Part shown: piece after piece, positions 36,413 through 50,088 of the stretch
Position numbering within the stretch: position 1 is the first letter of the stretch
Layout: every line of letters starts with the position of its first letter
Assembly (NCBI GenBank): GCA_039881045.1
Contig: JAYWVB010000007.1
Span: 1,094,048-1,158,047, forward strand
DNA length: 64,000 nt
Direction of reading: 5' to 3'
DNA from: Chaetomium olivaceum
Lineage: Eukaryota > Ascomycota > Sordariomycetes > Sordariales > Chaetomiaceae
Made by a program: the position numbers and the translations under genes
The notes under the pieces: model-generated
Seen by the model: the letters and a program-made list of their open reading frames with translations, nothing else
Told to the model about the DNA's origin: nothing
Database searches by the model: none

Positions 36413-39400
36413 ATGGCTACGACTAACGTTCTTTATTTTGGAGGCCAGACTGCGAACTCGGGTCCGTCCCTCCGCCGTCTCTTCAACAAGGCGGCAGGCT
36501 CTCCTCTTCTTCGCCAATTTCTGGACCAATCCGCCGACACACTGCGGCTGGAAGCCAGCCGTGTCGGAGTTGATGATCAGCAAGTCATTCCGGTTTTTCG
36601 CTCCGTCTCCGAATTGGCCGACCAATGCGACGGAGACGCTACAGGCAATAATGTCGTTTTGTGCACGATCGCACTCTACGTCGCCCAGCTCGGCGATTAT
36701 ATCTGGTAATAGCTGCCTGTTCAATGAGATCCCGTATTCTGGCAGTCAGGGGGCTTGCTAACCCGGGATGACAGTCGCGTTGAACAGGACCCCGGCCTTC
36801 TAACGTCCCCGCGACGCATTGTCGGTATCTGTACCGGCCTGCTGCCAGCAGCCGTTGTGGCGATCTCTTCGTCTATATCGGGACTAATCACCAATGCTCG
36901 GGACATGCTCCTCGTGGCCGTCCGGCTAGGGCTTCAGACACGTCGTCGTTCGCTCAACATTGAAGCGACTCCTAAGAGCTGGTCGGTGGTAATTCTCGGG
37001 GGTACCAATGCTACCATCACTGACGTCGAAGATTTCCTGGACGAGTTTCACCGTGACCATGTATGTACTGGCACCATTTTTAGCAACGTCCCTTCTCGAA
37101 TACCACTTGAATGGCTCACTCATATTAATAGGAACCGGTCCCCACCGTGAGCCGTCTGTACATCAGCGCGGAATCACCGTTAAGTCTAACGGTCAGCGGA
37201 CCACCGGCTTTTCTCGAGCGTTTTATTACCCACCCAAAGCTCTCTGGGTGGAAGAAGGCCGGACTACCCGTGTTCGCTGCGTTCCATGCGCCTCATCTCC
37301 CCAGGGTTGACTCTGCTTCCCTGATCGACTCGTCTAGCTTGCTTGCTGGGTCCGTGCCTGAAAATACGACTCTTTTCTCATGCAGCACGGGAACTCCATA
37401 TTCAGCCATAACCCTAGCCGAAATCTTCCCACACATTGTTGCCGACATCTTGGAAAATAAGCTGTCTGATGAGCGGACTATTGAAGCGGCCTTGCGTGAC
37501 TTGGGCGGTGGTCTGCGCACCACTACCACGGTAGACATCTTCGGTCCCGCAGGTACTAACTCTCTGAGACGGGCTGCTGAGCAGGCGGGGCTCGATAACG
37601 TCGATATTCGGACATTTCAAAGCCCTACATCATCGGAAACGGCCTCCTCGGCTGGTATCGCCATTGTCGGTATGGCCGGTCGGTTTCCTGGATGCGAAGA
37701 TCTCGAGGGTTCTGGGATCTTCTGAAGGCCGGAAAAGACGTGCATAGCGAGGTTGGCGGCCCTTTTCCTCTCGTCGTCATCTCTTCTTTTGATCCCCGAT
37801 TTCTTTTCAGTCACCCCATCCCCTGAAATCCAAGGCTCCGTATCGACGGGTGAGCTAATTCCTGTAATCAGGTACCTAAAGATCGCTTCGACACCGATTT
37901 GCATCTCGACAAATCAGGCCAAGTCAAGAACAGTACACTGAGTGCTTATGGATGTTTCCTCGATAAGCCGGGAGCATTTGACCACCGCCTGTTCAACATG
38001 TCACCACGCGAAGCGCAGCAAACGGACCCCTGCCATCGTCTGCTGCTGACGGCAACTTATGAGGCGCTCGAAACGGCTGGCTACCCGGGCGCCAACCACT
38101 ACGAAAACGCCGAGCGTGTCGGGTCGTTTGTTTCTCTCACAGAGGACGATTGGCGCGAGTATAATACCAGCCAAGATATCGACATGTATTTCGTGACGGG
38201 CGGCTTGCGTGCGTTTGCGGCGGGACGGCTAAACTACTTCTTCAAGTGGGAAGGGCCGTCCTTCACCGTGGACACGGCCTGCTCGTCGGGAGCAGCCGCG
38301 GTGCAGCTTGCTTGCGCCTCTCTGTTGGACAGGGACTGCGATGTCGCCGTGGTAGGCGGAGCTAACGTTATGAGTGGTCCGAACCTGTATGCAGGCCTGA
38401 GCCGGGCTGGATTTGTTTCGCCAACCGGGTCCTCAAAGGTGTTTGACGAGACGGCTGATGGATATTGTCGCGGTGAGGCAGCGGCCGTCTTGGTGCTGAA
38501 ACGACTCGACGACGCCGTGGCCAGACGGGACAGGATCCTCGGCGTGATTCGCAGCGTCACCACGAACCATTCCGCCCATGCCCCTTCCATCACACAGCCT
38601 CACGCGCCAACACAGCAGAGCTTGTACGCGCAGGCGTTGCGCAAGGCCGGCATGAAGCCGCATGACATCGGCTATGTGGAGGCACATGGAACAGGGACAC
38701 AGGCCGGCGACGCCAAGGAGATGGACTCAATCTTCTCGACCTTTGCCGAGTCACGAACGGCCGAGAACCCGCTCTACGTAGGCGGTGTTAAGGCCAACGT
38801 GGGCCACGGTGAATCCGTGAGTTTGACCACCAAACGGGGCCTGGCTCTTACACTAGGCAATACTCTCTTTTGCTAACATGAACCTTGGCAGGTTGCTGGA
38901 ATTACATCCGTCATCAAATCGTTGCTGATGTTCCGGGAAAGCACCATCCCCCCTCACGCTGGAATCAAGACCCATCTCAACAGAAAGTTTCCGCCGCTAG
39001 AGGCCGCCCACATACACGTACCACGAGTATTGGCGCCCTTTGCAGTGCCAGCGGGACCAAAACGGGTTCTTGTTAGCAGCTTCGGTGCTTCAGTAAGATA
39101 CTATTCCTTTGGAAACGCGCCGATCATCACTGACTCGACTAGGGCGGAAACACATGCATCATTCTCGAAGAATGCCCTCTTTCACCCGACGTAAGCAACG
39201 GTATTAAGCCCACCATTGACAATCGGACCCATCATGTGGTTGCGGTCTCAGCAAAGACGCAAGCGTCACTCGACGGAAACCGGCATCGGCTCCTTGATTA
39301 CCTCCGATCGCACCCGGGGGCGCTTCTTCGGGATGTCGCGTATACCACGACCTCTCGAAAGATGCACCATCCACTACGCCTCGCCTTCAGCGTGTCGAGC

Positions 39401-42400
39401 ATAGAGCAGCTGATTCAGCAACTATCGCAGGCATCCGGCGATGTTGCATCCCGGTCCTCTTCCGCACGCAGCAAAGTTATCATGATGTTCCCAGGACAGG
39501 GGGTGCGCTTGGCAGGATCCGGCAAAGTCCTTTATCGCACATGCAGCCGTTTTAAACAGATCATCTCGGGACTGGAGGAGCTCTGTGAAAGCCTAGGACT
39601 ACCGTCCTTCCTACACATTTTGCTCAGCGAGGAGAGCGAGGCGGCTGATCCTGTTGGACCCGTCGCTACCCAACTCGCCATAGTTGCGCTCGAAATTGCG
39701 CTGGCCGAACTTCTGAAGTCCTGGGGCATCATTCCCGACGCTGTAATCGGCCACAGCCTTGGCGAATACGCCGCCCTGTGCGTTGCTGGCGTCCTGTCCG
39801 TCTCGGACACTCTGTTTCTGGTTGGCAGGCGAGCTGAGTTGGTGGAAAAGCTGTGCTCCCCGGGAACCCACGGCATGCTGGCGGTGGCGCTTTCGGCGGA
39901 TCAGTGCAGGAGCCTCATTCGCGAGGGACAAGGAGGTGCTGCGGGGTGTGTTGTGTCGTGTGTCAACGGCCCCCGTTCGACAGTCATTAGCGGCCTTCAC
40001 GCAGAATTGGATGGGTTCCAAACCGTCATGAACAAAGAGCATCCGGGAACCAGGAGCTCCAAAGTGGCTACCGGTTATGCATTCCATTCACCCCAACTGG
40101 ACCCGATCAGAGAGCCTTACCTGCAACTCGCGTCCGCCGTCAGATTTTCCAGGCCCAAAGTGCCGGTTGCTTCCACGCTGTTCGGCAAGCTCGTTGATGG
40201 CGAGGGGGATGACGGTGGTTTCTCTGCTTCATACCTAGTCGACCACGCCAGACAGCCCGTGCAGTTTGATACAGCGCTTCGGGCATGCGAGACGACCGGT
40301 TTGATTGACGGCTCCGGCATTCTCGTCGAAGCTGGGCCAGACTCTATGTGTCTCTCAATGTCACGCGCTATCTTACAGAAACCAGGGCAGCTGCTCCCGT
40401 GTCTCAAGTCGTCTTCGCCCGAGGGTACCTGGGAAACAGTGACTAGCCTCATGAGCAGAGCATATGCTCGCGGTCTTCCGGTTAACTGGGAAGAGTACAA
40501 CAAGCCGTACGAGCAGATTCTAGAGTTGCTAGACCTACCCTTATACCAGTTTGATCAGAAAGACTTCTGGATACCATACAAGGGAGGGGTTACAGCACTG
40601 CAGAAAGAGATGGATGAGTTGAAGCTGCGACTCGAACAGACTTCAGCTTCTTCTTCCGCTGTGGCTCTCAAACCGGTCATCAGCTCGTGCCTGCACTCCA
40701 TTGCAAAAGAATCAGTTGCGCAGGACAGAGGAACTGTCTTGTTTAAGACGGATATCCAGAAGCAGCCAATTCGAGACCTCATCGAAGGTCACAATGTCGT
40801 GGGCGTACGACTCGCCCCCAGCAGTGTTTACGGCGAAATGGCCTTGTCCGCGGCTCGCTATGTACATTCGCGCCTCTATCCCAAAGGAAAGTGCCCTGCT
40901 ATGGAACTCAGGGACTGTGCGATATCGGCTCCCCTAATATTGACGCCAGGCACGGGGCCGCAGGAGGTGGACGTGGAGGTCGTCCTAGAGAAGGCCAAGC
41001 GTCTGGCCACTGTGCGTATTAGCTCAGAAAAAGAGCATGCCCGTTGCACAGTTGTCCTGTTGGATGGCGACGAGGGATGGGCTCGTGACTGGTCTGGCAA
41101 ACATTATCTTATCCACGAGAGGGCGCAGAACCTGAGGGCCGCCAGCCAGCCCGCCGGCTCGGTCCATCACATATGGCGGGACATGGTGTACAAGATATTC
41201 GCGCCTGTCACCAATTACGCTGCGGCCTATTGGTCCATCGCGACGGTTTCCGTGCAGCAAGACTTCCGCGAAGCCGCCATGCAACTAGACATGCGCGACA
41301 CCCCGAACGGCCACAGCTTCAGCGTTGATCCTTGTTGGCTGGATTCCATTGCGCAGGCCGCTGGCTTCATGCTCAACGCCAATCCAGCCAAGCCCGATGA
41401 CATCTTGTACGTGTCCACAGGGTGGCAGGCCCTGCGTGTCAGCCGCGCCCTGTCGTCTGGAACGGGTTACCATTGCCATGTACGCGCCAATGTTTGTTCC
41501 GCTGATGATGCGACTGTCCTCTGCGATGTCACCGTTTTCGATGACTCAGATGTGCTCGCGGCAGCTGAAGGTTTGATTTTCAAGCGCGTTAGAAAAGCAC
41601 ACTTGCTCGCCTTATTTGGAGAACCGATGGAAAAGACGAAACCGGTCTCACCGACCAACTTCCCGAGGATGGCGCATGGCGCAGCCCTTGTCAATACGAC
41701 TCCGAAAAACAACTTGAAAGAGAAAAGATCCGGAAACACAAGAACCAACGCTCGGGTCTCAGCTCTCCTGGACGTTATCGCGGACGAGGTCGGTGTGTCT
41801 GTGAGCGAACTTGCCGACGATAGCACGCTGGAGAGCCTAGGCGTGGACTCCCTGCTCACCATCTCCATTACTTCCAGGCTCAAGACGGAAATGGACATAG
41901 ACTTCCCCGCTGCACTCATGCTCGGCAGCACCACTATCTCTGAGCTACGATCGAGTCTGCCTGGAGGTGACACAGGGAGCCCAAGCGAATCTGAGGACGA
42001 TGAAGGCGGCAGAAGCTCTACAGTTTCACAGGCGAGCCCGGACACACCGCTTACTTCGACGTCGGAAATCTCGCTTCAGGAGATCCTAGACGGGTTGGTG
42101 GCTGCCGTGGCGGATGAGGCCAGAATAGAACCGCGTCTCATGAGCGACGACACCCCGCTTGCTGAGTTGGGCATTGACTCGCTTATGAGCATAGCCGTTT
42201 CCAGGACCGTGCAAAGGGGGACGGGTATTGAGCTGCCAGCCTCACTTCTCACCGACTGTGCCACACTGGGGGAGGCAAAGAAAGCGTTGCGGAGTATGTA
42301 TGGAGCCAGCGAGGGTAAGTGAGTCTCTCACCAACTTGATACGTCATGTAACTTGCTTCCTTGACCTCCGTTGCCCTTCATTCTCGCCCATGCTTTTGTG

Positions 42401-44597
42401 CAATCGTCCCCTGTACTAATTTGAGCTCTAACAGAAAGCTTGAACCAGTTCCCCCCTCCAATGCCGACACTGGATTTCAGCTTGTTCCACAGCAACACGG
42501 TACTTCTCCACGGCGACCCACGATCAGACAATCCGCGTCTCTTTCTCATTAGTGAGGGTTCCGGGTCCGCGGCCACGTATATACACCTCCCCAAATTCAG
42601 TGCTGGAGTGACCACGTATGGCCTTGATTCGCCTTTCCTACACTGCCCCGAACAGTTCACTTGCTCTATGGAAGAAATATGTTCTATTTACCGGCGCGCC
42701 ATTCAGTCGACTCAGCCCCACGGGCCATACTTGATCGGCGGCTGGTCCATCGGCGGCATGTATGCTTATGAGACGGCGAGGCAGCTGATAGCCGCCGGGG
42801 AAAGGGTCGACGGCCTTCTCCTAATCGACTCGGCATGTCCCCGCCGCTTGGAAGGTCTCCCTCCGATCACCGTGGAGACCTGTGAAGAAACGGGCATGTT
42901 TGACGGGCTGGCCAAGGCCGGGGGGAAGCGTCCCCTAACGCTGGCACAAAAGCAGCACGTCACGAATTGCGTGAGGGCGGCCACGGAGCACGAGCCTATT
43001 CCTCTTCCAGAAACGGGTCGTCCAATACACGCGTTTGTGATTTGGTCCCGGTTCGGCATGTTTGAAAAGCTGTCTCTCAAGGTCAAGGAGGTTGGAGAAC
43101 GGATTGCCGAGGAGCGAGGCGTAGAGAAGACGGGCGTGAACCAGGACTGGTTGACTGGTGAAAGAACATCGTTTGGCCCAAAGGGTTGGGACCTGTTGCT
43201 GGGGCCTGTTGAGTGCTTTGTCCTCGACGGTGACCACTTTTCTATCATGATGCTTCCAAAGGTGTGTTGAGCCCCCAAAACAAACCTCGCAAGCATGCGA
43301 CGGCGACACAAGCACTAACAATGTGGCATTCAACCATCAGATCAAGACCCACACGGGCCCTCTCCTCCAACAACTGGTGCAGAGGTTTGTTGACGCGCGC
43401 CAGCACCCATACTCATTGTCGGGCTCGGCGTTGTCCTATCCGTTAATTTGGGGTAAATTCGACGAAGTGCAAACTCTTCGCGGTGTTTTTGACAAGGAAG
43501 AAGGCTGCGAAAACTTCATGGCCAAGATTTATCCACAACAACGACGGCTAGTGATCGCCTATATCGCTGAAGCGTTTGGTAAGCTTGGCTGCAATCTGCA
43601 GGGCTTAGCTGCCGGGTCGCCTGTTGTTGTTCGGGGCGTTCTCCCAAAGCATGCGCAAGTGCTCGACACTCTCTATGAGATCCTCGAGGATAGCGGTTTA
43701 GTGGAGCGTGACAATGGCGGCCGAGCGACCAGAAGTCACCGGCCCGTGGAACTAACACCGGCGGCGACCCTACACGAAGAGATCCTCCGGGTCTCCCCTC
43801 AACACAAGGGCACACACGAACTGCTTCAGTTGACAGCCTCGCAGCTGGCCGACTGCCTCACGGGCGAGGTCAATCCGATGCATCTCGTGTTTGGCCTCGA
43901 CCGGAGTCTCATACAGGAATTTTACACACACGCGCCTATGTTTGCTTCCGCTTCTCGCCATCTAGCCGAGTTTCTCAGGCAAACCTACGCGGCGGCCCTT
44001 GTCGCTCAGACGGAAAGGCGGCCTTTTGAGCTGCTCGAGGTGGGCGCCGGAATGGGGGGAACGACCAAACACGTACTCGACATGCTCGTCCACGCGGGCA
44101 TCCCCTTCCGGTACACATACACAGACATCTCCCCGTCGCTTGTAGCAGCCGCAAGGAAGCGTTTTACAAGCAATTCCGGCGGCAGTGGTGAGCTCGCCAA
44201 TCGAATGGAGTTCGCGGTCCTCGACGTGACGGAAGCTGCGGTGCCCGAGAGACTGCTTGGCCGCTTCCACACAGTTCTGTCTAGCAACTGCGTACATGCA
44301 ACGCCGGACTTGGCACTGTCGACAGAGCATATGCGGCGCATGCTCCGTCCCGATGGTTTCATTGCCCTCGTCGAGCTCACGACCCCGCGGCTATACTGGC
44401 TCGATCTTGTATTCGGTTTCTTTGACGGCTGGTGGTCGTTTGCAGATGGGAGACGACATGCACTAGCTGACATGGGGTTCTGGGAGACAAGCTTGCACAA
44501 GGCGGGATTCGGCGATGTTCTTTGGCTGGACGAAACAAAGATTGGTGACACATTGAACCCACAATTGGTTGTTGCCTTTAATAACGGGTCTGGTTAA
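36413..44597 (+). CDS. Non-reducing polyketide synthase, SAT-KS-MAT-PT-ACP-ACP-TE-CMeT (one frameshift in KS)
   Basis: Exons 36413-36705, 36775-37060, 37132-37751, 37872-38816, 38892-39092, 39143-42314, 42435-43261 and 43341-44597 give about 2533 residues if one missing base is allowed at 37707-37710. SAT has GICTGLL and AFHAPHL. KS (from about 368) has DTACSSGA, EAHGTGT and KANVGHGES. MAT has GHSLGEYAAL (about 985). PT has the catalytic His in EGHNVVG (about 1330) and Asp in VDPCWLDS (about 1510). Two ACPs carry LGVDSLL and LGIDSLM. TE has GGWSIGGMYAYE and the His in DGDHFSIM (about 2105). CMeT has LLEVGAGMGGTTKHV (about 2346). There is no KR, DH or ER. It should make a C-methylated aromatic polyketide released by the TE. 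Methyltransferase after TE is an odd order. The frameshift may be real or an error. Confidence 0.93.
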
Positions 44598-45164
44598 TGT
44601 AAGTTCTGGGAGTACTGCAAAGGGTTCACATCACCTCGAACTCGCCGCCATCTCCCTCCTTTAGCACCACACTCATCGACTCTTCCACCGAGTTTTTTTT
44701 GAGTTTGTGCTGGTACGTGTGGGCCGTTCATTATACCCGGGCGCTATACGAAGACGGAACGACCAGCGGAGGCTTTGCGGTGGCGTTGGGGTTTATAGTC
44801 AAAATTGCGTCAAGGAGTTTAAATTGGGGGTGGGGGGGGGTCACAGGATACAATCATCGAAGAAAGAGTAACTACCTAGTTAAAGAATCGGATATAAGTA
44901 GCTAAATTTGGAGAAATATACCTCGATTCTATAAGAACTTAGAGACAACGCATCGGACAGTTAATGTACTTAAGGAAATGTGTAATTACAGACGTAGGCC
45001 TCCTAGAAGATAACTTTCTCAAGAGATATCGGAAGGGGCAGCTAACGAGATTATTAGCTTAACAAGGCGGGCCCTAAAGGCCTTAGCTACTACATAACCA
45101 GCACTATACATTAACTAGGTATGCTAGACAATTCCTATTTTACGGGCACCCCTCTAAAGCAATT
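44598..45164. other. A/T-rich gap between NR-PKS and transposon
   Basis: From about 44860 the sequence becomes rich in TA steps and poor in coding potential, consistent with old, possibly RIP-affected repeat DNA. No open frame of note. Confidence 0.45.
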
Positions 45165-45500
45165 GCCTTAGCGGCCCGTTATCAATACATAGCCGTCTCA
45201 TGCTGGGTTCAATAAGCTGTTGATTCACCATTAAAATCCAGCTCGAGGTTCTGAGCCGCTCGTTGGTGAGTGCGAATATATCCCGGCTTGTTTTTGACCA
45301 GCCGCTTTCGTCGATCAGCCGCTCCATATCCATTGAACCGCTCAGGAAAATGAGTAGCTCATATGCATGAAGCGGTTCGATTATAGAAGCTGTTGAATTG
45401 ACAACAAGCCGCTGCCTAGCGGTTAGCATATGGCTTGTAAACCACGATCCGTTCCGAACTACGAGCCGTTCGAACCACGAGCCGCTCAGCAACGCGAGCC
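45165..45500. repeat. Left subterminal repeats of the transposon
   Basis: Many copies of short words such as GAGCCGCT, CAGCCGCT, GAACCGCT and ACGAGCCG at roughly 20-40 bp spacing. They match the inverse of words at 52.8-53.2 kb. Confidence 0.65.
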
Positions 45501-45739
45501 GGGTCCAAGCTCAGGGGCCCGAAGTGGGCCCGGTCAAATTGATGCACAGACCACATGCACGGACCCATTTAAATGCGGCCTCAGCTCACTTATCGCAATC
45601 AGTATTCTCCCAATCTCCTTATCGCTACATACAGCCACTGCAACCAACCTGCATCCATGCTAGCCCCCTGGCTCCACCCAGTTGCCTTGTGCCATACTCC
45701 ATTGCCGGCGTGCCGCATCATGGATATGCTGTGTCGTGA

Positions 45740-48700
45740 TCAAGTAAACTGCACTCGCCAATTAACACAGAGAAGCTGGGTGTCGTCAGTGAGGTCGTGG
45801 TTGATGTTGGTCACCAAGCGCCGACCATCCTCTCCTGCCTCGGTGGTGAATGGCACCATGTACAACCGGCTGCGATGGAGAGCGGGTAAACCGACAATCA
45901 GCTGGCAACAGCGATCATCTTCCTGTGCCATGCCGATATGTTGACCGGGCCGAGCAATCTGCATCAAGGGAAGGCCCGTGAGAGGCTCCGAGGCCTCTAT
46001 CTTGCGGAGTGGAGTAACGATGAGGAAGACATAAGTTGTGCCTGCAGCAATCATTGGCATTGTTAGCAAGTCATACCTGGTACGCAACTCCACGAGACAA
46101 GCGGGGCTGCTTACAAGCAGTGATTGCAGATGACACAGAGGGCGCTCCCGTCGCCCGTGTAGGGTGTGGACTAACCTGCAATGGGTTCATGCGTCATGAT
46201 GTGGTCCAGCCGGCCGATGTCGCCAGCTATCCGGAAAGCTACGTACTGCCCTCGCTGATAAACGAGGCGCCGAGCCCCAGTCGGGTTGTTGCTAAATGAT
46301 CCGTTAATGCGCCGTAGTAGGGAAGGGGGTGGGTCGTGTACATACCTGTCTGCGAAGGAGACCTTTTTCCCACCAGCGTACCCGTAAATTGGTACTCATG
46401 ATGATGTTCCTATCATAATCAGCCCGGTATGCATCCCGAACCTGCCGAGCAAAGATCGGCTGCATTTCAGCCTCGCGAGTGGAGAAACCCATCGTCTTGT
46501 ATACCCTGGCTTTGACCGCTATCAATACAGTCGCCGCTGGATGAGACCCGTCGGTAACGATCCTGAGTGTGATGGACGGGTCATCTTCGTCCTCTGCATC
46601 ATCTCGGGCAAGCTCGTCATGCGGGAGCAATGAAGAAAAAACGTCGGTACCGATGCTGCAAGATTCTTCAGTTTCTTGGTTATATCCGGCTCGTCCTGGA
46701 AGCCATCCAGCAGGGTAAGGCGCACAGTCTGCATCATGTTCTCGTACGACAGGCAGTCCTTCTCGGGGTTGCGGTGGTTCGTCGTGACCACAAGGTTCTT
46801 CCATAGCCTGTCCACCAAGCGCATCAGTCGTGGCCTAACACTCGAGGGCAGTACCACTTACTTGTGCTTCATCTCTCCTGGCAAGACCATCAACAACGAA
46901 ACCAATCCATACCGGCGATACACGTCGATGTAGTGCAGACCGATATGCACATTCGGGCGAGCGCTCCACTGTCGATACTTGTGGGCTTTTTGGGCGACGG
47001 TATGCTGGCCGATGTTGACATCATCGTCGACAGCATCGTCCTCCTCGATCTCCATCGTAGCCATAGTGTTGGCCAGGGCGGCTGCTGCTGCTGGTGTTGA
47101 TATCCCGCCAGCCACGGCGGGGGCCACAGAGGCTGCGCGAGAAGGTGCGCACGAGTTTGCCGCAGTACCGCGTCCACGGCGACGAGCAGCACGGGTTGAT
47201 TGGTCAGTGGACTGCGCTGCAGCTTCACACATTAGCTGAAATAACCGTCTGCTAAGGCGAATACTCTCAAGCATCGCCTTGTCGTCGCGATCTTCTATAG
47301 TCATCTCAGGGGTCGACAAAGCCGAGTTTGTCTTGACGATCGCGGCCAAGGTGATAGTTAGAATGTCGATAAGGCTCTTGCCGTCCACCTTCGTGGCTAT
47401 AGTTGCGTCAGTTGAATACGCAGTGCTAGCTATCAGCTTGGACTGATCAAACACTGCCTTCATTGCACGGGCAAAAGGGCGCTTGAGGTCAGACTCCTTC
47501 AACCATAATAGCGAGATTATGGTCATCAAGACAGACCAACGGGCATGCTCCTGCAAACTGTACCTTAGTACATTGTATGGGGATTGGATTCGAGCCCATC
47601 CAGGTGGGAACGGTATTCGACGCAAGGCTTTAGTGTAGTTAACGACGCTGTCGGGCTTCAGAGCCTATAACTCTATATCAGTCTTGGTCGCTATATCAAG
47701 GGGGTACTCACTGCGTCAAGAAGAAGCTGGTGCATCATCTTGGTGATACCATTGAACTCCGAATGTGCGGCATCACTGGGGCGACCACCGATAAGATCCA
47801 GTGCTGGGGCGACATACATGACTGCAGGCGCCTCAAGGGATATACCGTGCTTGGTCGAAAACGCCTCCTTCTTGTACTTTTGGCGCAGTTCCTCATCCAT
47901 CCAACGACGAAGGCGAACCATCTCCATATGGCCACGGGCATTGCCTATAACGTCGACGTCGAGGTCATCACGCTTGTTGGAAGTGACGAGACACGATCGG
48001 CAACTAAGATTGGCCGCGACGCTCAGACACCCTGAGTTCTGCTGTTGCTGTGGCATGTCGCCGGTCAGGGCGAAGATGGATGCGCACAGCATAGTGCGCT
48101 CCCCGTTGATATCGACAGCAATACCACGGTCGAGAGCTCTCAGCGGCGCCAAGGCCTTCATGACATCGTGCATATTGGCACCATGTGGTCCCAGTGTAAC
48201 CGGTAGGACGTTGATCTGGCGGGTGTGTTCGCTTCTCGGCATAGCGGCGATCTGAAGATAGCAGCCCATGATGGACTTGGTCATAGTGCGATACAGGCCA
48301 AAGCCATCGTTGAAGTTCAGGCACGGGAGACACCGGACACGGCCTTCTGCACCTTGAGCGAACGTCTTGACCAGCCAGTCGCGGCCAAACTCATCGACTT
48401 CGAGGGCACCAGGGACCGGAGAGACTAGGCAGGGTGGCACCAGCGCCATATGCTCCCGGTCGAATACGCGGGTGATCAATGGTTGTTCACGTCTAGCGAT
48501 TGGATCACCCGGGAACTGCACTTTGCTGCCAAATGCATAGTCGAAGCGGATGTTGTCGCGACGGCCGGTGACCATGGCTGGTGAAATAAGCTCCATTGGA
48601 CTCATGCTGAGGACCAGCTCGTCGTCATCTAGTGTATCTTCGGCTGGGTTGATCTTGATCGCCTTGCCCTTCTGGACGAACTGTCGGTTGATGAACTTGC

Positions 48701-50088
48701 CAGAGCATATCCGTGAGATAACCAGGACAACATCGCCTTTCGTGTTCTTCTCAGCCCCGGTGCTGGGGTCGCCGATGAAGTTGCCGAGATGACGGGAACT
48801 ATCGCGATGATCGCGGAACATTGCCTGGACCTGTCCGAGATGGACTTTCGTGGCGACCCTGACATTTGTAGCGACCTTTTCATGGCAGCCAGTACAGGCT
48901 GGGACGCGCATTGGTATGCGATAATGTCGCCAGGGAAGATGGGTTCCATGGATGGGAAGGGCGGATAGTATGCGAATTCGCCGCTGGTGGTGCGTACCGA
49001 GCCGGCCCATTGCATCGAATGCCACGCCTCCGACGGGTTATCCACAAGTTGAGCCATACCGAAGTGTAATGTGCTGGAGATGCGGGAGCTGAGAATGCGG
49101 CGAAGGAGGTCCACAGGGTTCAAGAAGAAGAGGTCCTGTGTAGGGCTTTCACCCGACATGATTGCCGACAACATCTGGGACGACGACAACTTCTTAGGGT
49201 TCAGCGGCAGGTCTTTGACCACACGCATGTCGATACGCGGTATCGATTCCCGGACGTGGCGCTTCAGAGTGTCAAGGCTATCGGACAACCGACTGATCTT
49301 ATCGGAATGACCAAGCAGTTTGAGAAGTTGAAGGAGAGTTGAGTATTGCTTGCGGGATACACTGTGGATGATGCAATACAGGCCTAAACCCAAGGCAAAC
49401 TCCGACATGTCGTGTGCTTTACGGTGTTGCTCAACCGGTTGCGAGGCTGCGAACGGGTCTTCGGGCTCGGAGGTTTGGTATTGACCGGCGGTGTCCCAGG
49501 GTGCGGTAACCGCGATGGTATCTAGCACCTCCTCTTCATGTTCATCGGCGGCGGCGATGCCTTCCGCTTCATCGTCGTGGCTCTCGATGGTATCGGCGGC
49601 ATACTAGTACTCGGCCAGTTCCTGCAGCTCTTGCAGGAGCGGACCGTCGTCTGCAAGTTGTACTCGTCAGTCTCGGGGTCGGGATAGACGACGTGGTCTG
49701 CTTCGTTCACTAAATCTATCAGGGCTCGGGCAAGCTCGAAGTCGTCGAAACCCTACAGGCAGCAGATTAGTGATCTAGTACATGAGTAGTTGGTCTAACC
49801 TACAGTAGCAGATGTGATCGGTTCCCAATCGCCGCCATCGCCGGCGCCAGCGATATCAGCTTCGTCGAACTCTGGGATGTCCACATACATAGCGTTATCG
49901 CCATCGCCGTCGCTATCGGTCGGCTCTTGGTGACGAGGACGCTGGGGCGGAGAGCCAAGTTCCCGGTCGGTCGAGTCAGGGCGCTGGCGCTTTGCAGCTT
50001 CGCGCTTCTGCAGTCGACGGCGAATCAACGCCTTCTTCGCACGATGCTGTAAAGCGCGTGGCATCTTGAGCTTAGAAAACGGCATCAA
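45740..50088 (-). pseudogene. tnp2-like (Plavaka/CACTA) transposase, broken
   Basis: The multi-exon gene starts at 50088 (MMPFSKLKMPRALQHRAKKA) and ends at 45740. An acidic N-terminus leads to FALGLGLYCIIHSVSRKQYS, then a core with NDGFGLYRTMTKSIMG, INVLPVTLGPHGANMHDVMK, FALTGDMPQQQ and CRSCLVTSN. This matches the tnp2 pattern: hosts named by a field of cargo-free plant CACTA and fungal Plavaka proteins. The later exons carry SDAAHSEFNGITK and RPNVHIGLHYIDVYRRYG. Lesions: an in-frame TAG near 49600 (AEY*YAA), frame changes near 49650, and a frameshift near 48900 between GDIIAYQ and PACTGCHEKV. Exon boundaries elsewhere are not resolved. Transposition activity is unlikely. Confidence 0.75.
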
